From: Croceibacterium_A sp039920345 | GTDB taxonomy: Bacteria; Pseudomonadota; Alphaproteobacteria; Sphingomonadales; Sphingomonadaceae | Direction: 5' to 3' | NCBI GenBank assembly: GCA_039920345.1 | Contig: JBDSDZ010000043.1 | Location: forward strand, 1-9,234 | DNA length: 9,234 bases | Shown here: one piece after another, positions 7,383-9,234 of the stretch | Numbering within the stretch: position 1 is the stretch's first letter | Layout: each line of letters starts with the position of its first letter | The notes under the pieces: generated by a model | What the model saw: only the letters and a program-made list of their open reading frames with translations | What the model was told of the DNA's origin: nothing | Database searches by the model: none | Translations under genes and position numbers: made by a program

Positions 7383-7453
7383 ACTTTCCAATATGGAAAG
7401 ATATCACTTGCCGAATCGGAAAGTGAGGGCTATCGCTTTCCATATTGGAAAGT
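7383..7453. promoter_or_regulatory. Cluster of three operator dyads, ACTTTCC-N5-GGAAAGT
   Basis: Site 1 (7383-7401) is ACTTTCC-AATAT-GGAAAGA. Site 2 (7406-7424) is ACTTGCC-GAATC-GGAAAGT, which with outer bases gives a near-perfect 23-bp dyad (7404-7426). Site 3 (7435-7453) is GCTTTCC-ATATT-GGAAAGT. Centres are at 7392, 7415 and 7444 (23 and 29 bp apart). Each has 7-bp arms and a 5-bp centre, as expected for a dimeric winged-helix repressor. Site 3 ends 14 bp before the ATG at 7468. A TTGCCG (7408-7413) and TATCGC (7431-7436) pair at 17-bp spacing could be the promoter and would be covered by sites 2 and 3. The natural candidate to bind here is the wHTH protein at 7926-8237. Confidence 0.75.
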
Positions 7454-7467
7454 GAAAGGTTGCCTCG

Positions 7468-7929
7468 ATGCCGACGCCGATGATGAATTCCGATGATGCG
7501 CGCGACGCGCTAGCCGCGGTTGACCGCACCCGCGCCGACTTGGCCTCGCTCGGCCTGTGCCCGCCGTGGCGCCATGGCGCTTTCGGGCTGGTGATGGGCA
7601 TGGTGGTGCTGGGACAAGGCGTGCACGCGCCGTGGATGTGGTGGCTGTTCGGGGCCAGCCTGGCCGGCGCGGTGGTGATCGCGCTGCATGACCGGCGCAA
7701 ATACGGGGTGTTCGTCAACGGTTATCGCCGGGGCCGCACGCGGATTGTCGCGCTGGGTCTGGTCGCGGCGATGTTCGTGGCCATGGCGCTCGAGGTATGG
7801 CTGCGCGAAATCGGCGAGCCGCTCGTCCTGCGCCTGGCGCTGGCGGCCGTGTTTGGCGGCGTCGCTATCTGGTTCAGCGTGGTGTGGAACCGCACCTTCC
7901 GGCGCGAAATGCTGGACCATGCGGCATGA
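7468..7929 (+). CDS. Four-helix membrane protein, first gene of an operon with a winged-helix regulator
   Basis: The protein has 153 residues. ATG 7468 is preceded by GAAAGG about 8 bases upstream. A soluble N-terminal helix (MNSDDARDALAAVDRTRADL, residues 6-25) is followed by hydrophobic segments at about 36-53, 56-74, 92-112 and 120-141, with a basic tail WNRTFRREMLDHAA. There are no catalytic motifs. The pairing of such a protein with a small wHTH regulator is one I associate with many proteobacteria, but its function is not known to me. Its stop overlaps the next start as ATGA (7926-7929), so the two are translationally coupled. The promoter carries three dyads, so expression is probably tightly repressed by the operon's own regulator. 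Confidence 0.8.
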   Translation: MPTPMMNSDDARDALAAVDRTRADLASLGLCPPWRHGAFGLVMGMVVLGQGVHAPWMWWLFGASLAGAVVIALHDRRKYGVFVNGYRRGRTRIVALGLVAAMFVAMALEVWLREIGEPLVLRLALAAVFGGVAIWFSVVWNRTFRREMLDHAA

Positions 7930-8237
7930 GCACAGCGCTGCTCGACGCGGTCCTGCATCCGCCGGCCCGGCTGCAGATCGCCGCGGTGCTGGCCAACGTC
8001 ACCGAAGCCGAATTCGCCCGCCTGCGCGAGATTACCCAGGTGAGCGATTCGGTGCTGTCCAAGCACCTCGCCGCGCTGGCCGAGGCGGGCTATGTCCGCC
8101 TGCGCAAAGGCCCACTCGATGGCCGCCAGCGCACCTGGGCCGCGTTCACCGGCAAGGGCCAGAAGGCGTTTGCCGGCCACATGGCGGCGCTCAGGGCGCT
8201 GGTCGAAAGCGCCGAACAAGCAGTGGCGGCGGAGTGA
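7926..8237 (+). CDS. Winged-helix DNA-binding regulator (HTH_34 / MarR-like)
   Basis: The 103-residue protein starts at ATG 7926 inside the ATGA overlap; the frame is open further upstream (to 7797) but only as a shadow of the previous gene. It is almost wholly one winged-helix domain: helix 1 LLDAVLHPPARLQIAAVLAN (5-24), helix 2 EAEFARLREITQ (27-38), recognition helix SDSVLSKHLAALAEAGYV (40-57), the wing RLRKGPLDGRQRTWAAFT (58-75) and a C-terminal dimer helix KGQKAFAGHMAALRALVESA (77-96). The motif VSDSVLSKHLAALAEAGYV is typical of the HTH_34 group. There is no ligand domain, so any signal must act on the winged-helix dimer itself or through the partner membrane protein. It is the likely binder of the three dyads at 7383-7453, which would make the operon autoregulated. 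Confidence 0.92.
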   Translation: MSTALLDAVLHPPARLQIAAVLANVTEAEFARLREITQVSDSVLSKHLAALAEAGYVRLRKGPLDGRQRTWAAFTGKGQKAFAGHMAALRALVESAEQAVAAE

Positions 8238-8559
8238 CGGGCTGACTGGGTGAAACCGCTTTCCGCCATTCCGGAGTGTGAGACCGATACCGGACTGACT
8301 GTTGACGACCCAATTGCGGTCGCTCGTCGCCCACGCCAAGGTTGTTGAAAGCTGGCATCTATTCAGGTGAAGCGCCAACGGAAGGTTTATTGTGGCTTGC
8401 AGACCTGAAAGAGGCCAGTCCGACGGTCCTCCAAGGTTCAAGTGAGGCCGCTTTTGCAGGGAAAGACAGTATAGGCTTGAAAGTTATGCAAGCGACCTGA
8501 CAACCCTATTCGAATTCGCAAGGTTTGCCTTCTTGCTCCTTACGCCCAATATATTACCG
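8238..8559. other. Gene-free spacer
   Basis: These 322 bp hold no convincing gene on either strand. The minus-strand open frame that crosses 8238-8441 continues antisense to the regulator operon and has no family-like features. Base composition falls from GC-rich to more balanced from about 8330 on. I see no tRNA, strong hairpin or repeat of elements found elsewhere in the window. The promoter of the AraC-type gene should lie in the right part, but I cannot place it. Confidence 0.6.
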
Positions 8560-9234
8560 ATGAATTCTGCAGCGCATTCCGCGAACCCATCGCATTCGGC
8601 CGGCTCATTCGAGCTGATCGAGCGGGTTGCAAACCGGCTGGTCGGGGCAGCGTTTTCGCCGCATCGGCACGATACTTACACTGTCGCTTTGACGATGGCT
8701 GGGGTGCAAGCGTTCAACTATCGCGGAGCGATGCGACATTCACTGCCAGGGCAGGTGCTTATCCTCCATCCGGAAGAAGTACACGATGGCCACTGCTCCG
8801 ATGAGGCTGGATTCAGCTATCGGGCGGCCTACGTTCCGCCAGCTCATGTCCAGGCAGTGCTTGGAGGCGCGGAACTGCCGTTTGTCGTTAATGGCGTCTC
8901 GACAAATCCCGCCTTGATCGCGGCAGCCTTCAACATGGTTATCGACTGCGCGGGCATCGAGGATCCCGGTGCTTATGAAGACGCACTTTACGATCTGGCC
9001 CATGCCATGAACAATGCGGCTGGCAAGGCGGCAACTGTGACGATCGCCAACCGAACAGCGGTGATGAGGGCGCGCGAATTTCTCGAAACCGCCGTCGTTT
9101 TCGGTGCGCGACTCGATCAACTTGAGCAAGTGACCGGCTGTGACCGTTGGCAGCTTTCGCGTGACTTCCGGGCATTGCTTGGCACCAGCCCTTATCGCTA
9201 TCTGCAGCACCGACGGGTCGATCTTGCCAAGCGG
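8560..9234 (+). CDS. AraC-family transcriptional regulator, 3' end outside the window
   Basis: The open frame from ATG 8560 runs 225 codons to the window end. The N-terminal half is an AraC-type cupin sensor: FSPHRHDTYTVALTMAGVQAF (32-52; H35 and H37 in the usual HxH position), RHSLPGQVLILHPEEVHDGH (59-78) and GFSYRAAYVPP (84-94). The C-terminal half starts the double-HTH DNA-binding domain. The first HTH is at about 185-207 (RLDQLEQVTGCDRWQLSRDF), followed by LGTSPYRYLQHRRVDLAKR (207-225), the classic linker helix 'G.SPY.YL...R...A'. The second HTH is cut off. Full length would be roughly 270-290 residues. No clear SD precedes the start. The ligand and target are unknown; the downstream or divergent gene lies outside the window. 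Confidence 0.9.
   Translation, partial: MNSAAHSANPSHSAGSFELIERVANRLVGAAFSPHRHDTYTVALTMAGVQAFNYRGAMRHSLPGQVLILHPEEVHDGHCSDEAGFSYRAAYVPPAHVQAVLGGAELPFVVNGVSTNPALIAAAFNMVIDCAGIEDPGAYEDALYDLAHAMNNAAGKAATVTIANRTAVMRAREFLETAVVFGARLDQLEQVTGCDRWQLSRDFRALLGTSPYRYLQHRRVDLAKR

Noticed and set aside
7383..7453. Repeat cluster considered as a CRISPR-like array or attachment site
   Set aside because: The repeats are short dyads with unequal spacing directly before a start codon, which fits operators. There are no spacers or cas genes.
7722..8441. Minus-strand open frame of 239 codons
   Set aside because: It lies opposite the membrane protein/regulator operon, which has clear family signatures, ribosome site and ATGA coupling. 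The antisense frame has none.

Overview
The window looks like a chromosome segment from a high-GC alphaproteobacterium, most likely a member of Sphingomonadales (Sphingomonas/Novosphingobium/Erythrobacter type). This rests on the overall GC-rich coding style, the form of ThiC, the small lipoprotein and membrane protein families, and GC-rich palindromic spacer repeats. The genus cannot be fixed from the sequence alone.

Layout. (1) 1-1671 holds three small accessory genes: a truncated gene running off the left edge, a lipoprotein, and a DUF2726-type (PD-(D/E)XK-like) nuclease. Two copies of a roughly 70-bp palindromic spacer repeat and a third hairpin lie between them. The nuclease gene appears to be split by a one-base deletion in a run of G just after its N-terminal membrane helix. 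(2) About 1680-3340 is clearly AT-richer. It carries a class II Fic-domain AMPylase with an unrecognised C-terminal half, followed upstream by decayed DNA. (3) 3240-3710 is a gene graveyard: a diverged relic of a thiC 3' end, a broken copy of a small membrane protein gene, and a second, much closer relic of the thiC 3' end. (4) 3707-4788 has an exported COG4798-like methyltransferase and, divergent from it, the intact 50-aa small membrane protein (Lmo0937 type). (5) 4844-6870 is thiC with its TPP riboswitch leader. The leader ends in a hairpin that hides the ribosome binding site, pointing to translational control. (6) 6906-8237 holds a four-helix membrane protein facing away from a two-gene operon of a second four-helix membrane protein and a winged-helix regulator. 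The shared promoter region carries three copies of one dyad, ACTTTCC-N5-GGAAAGT. (7) 8238-8559 is a spacer with no gene I can see, and 8560-9234 is the first part of an AraC-family regulator running off the right edge.

How the parts work together. thiC is the one clear metabolic gene: it makes the HMP-P pyrimidine of thiamine and is shut off by TPP through the leader. The 7468-8237 pair is most simply an autoregulated operon whose wHTH product binds the three dyads. The rest reads as accessory DNA that has been rearranged repeatedly, with the 3' end of thiC as a focus: three thiC 3' ends lie within about 1.7 kb.

I do not see a complete, obviously new multi-gene system. The best candidates for something undescribed are the C-terminal half of the Fic protein, the thiC-3'-end duplications around an acquired segment, and the triple-operator membrane-protein/wHTH module.
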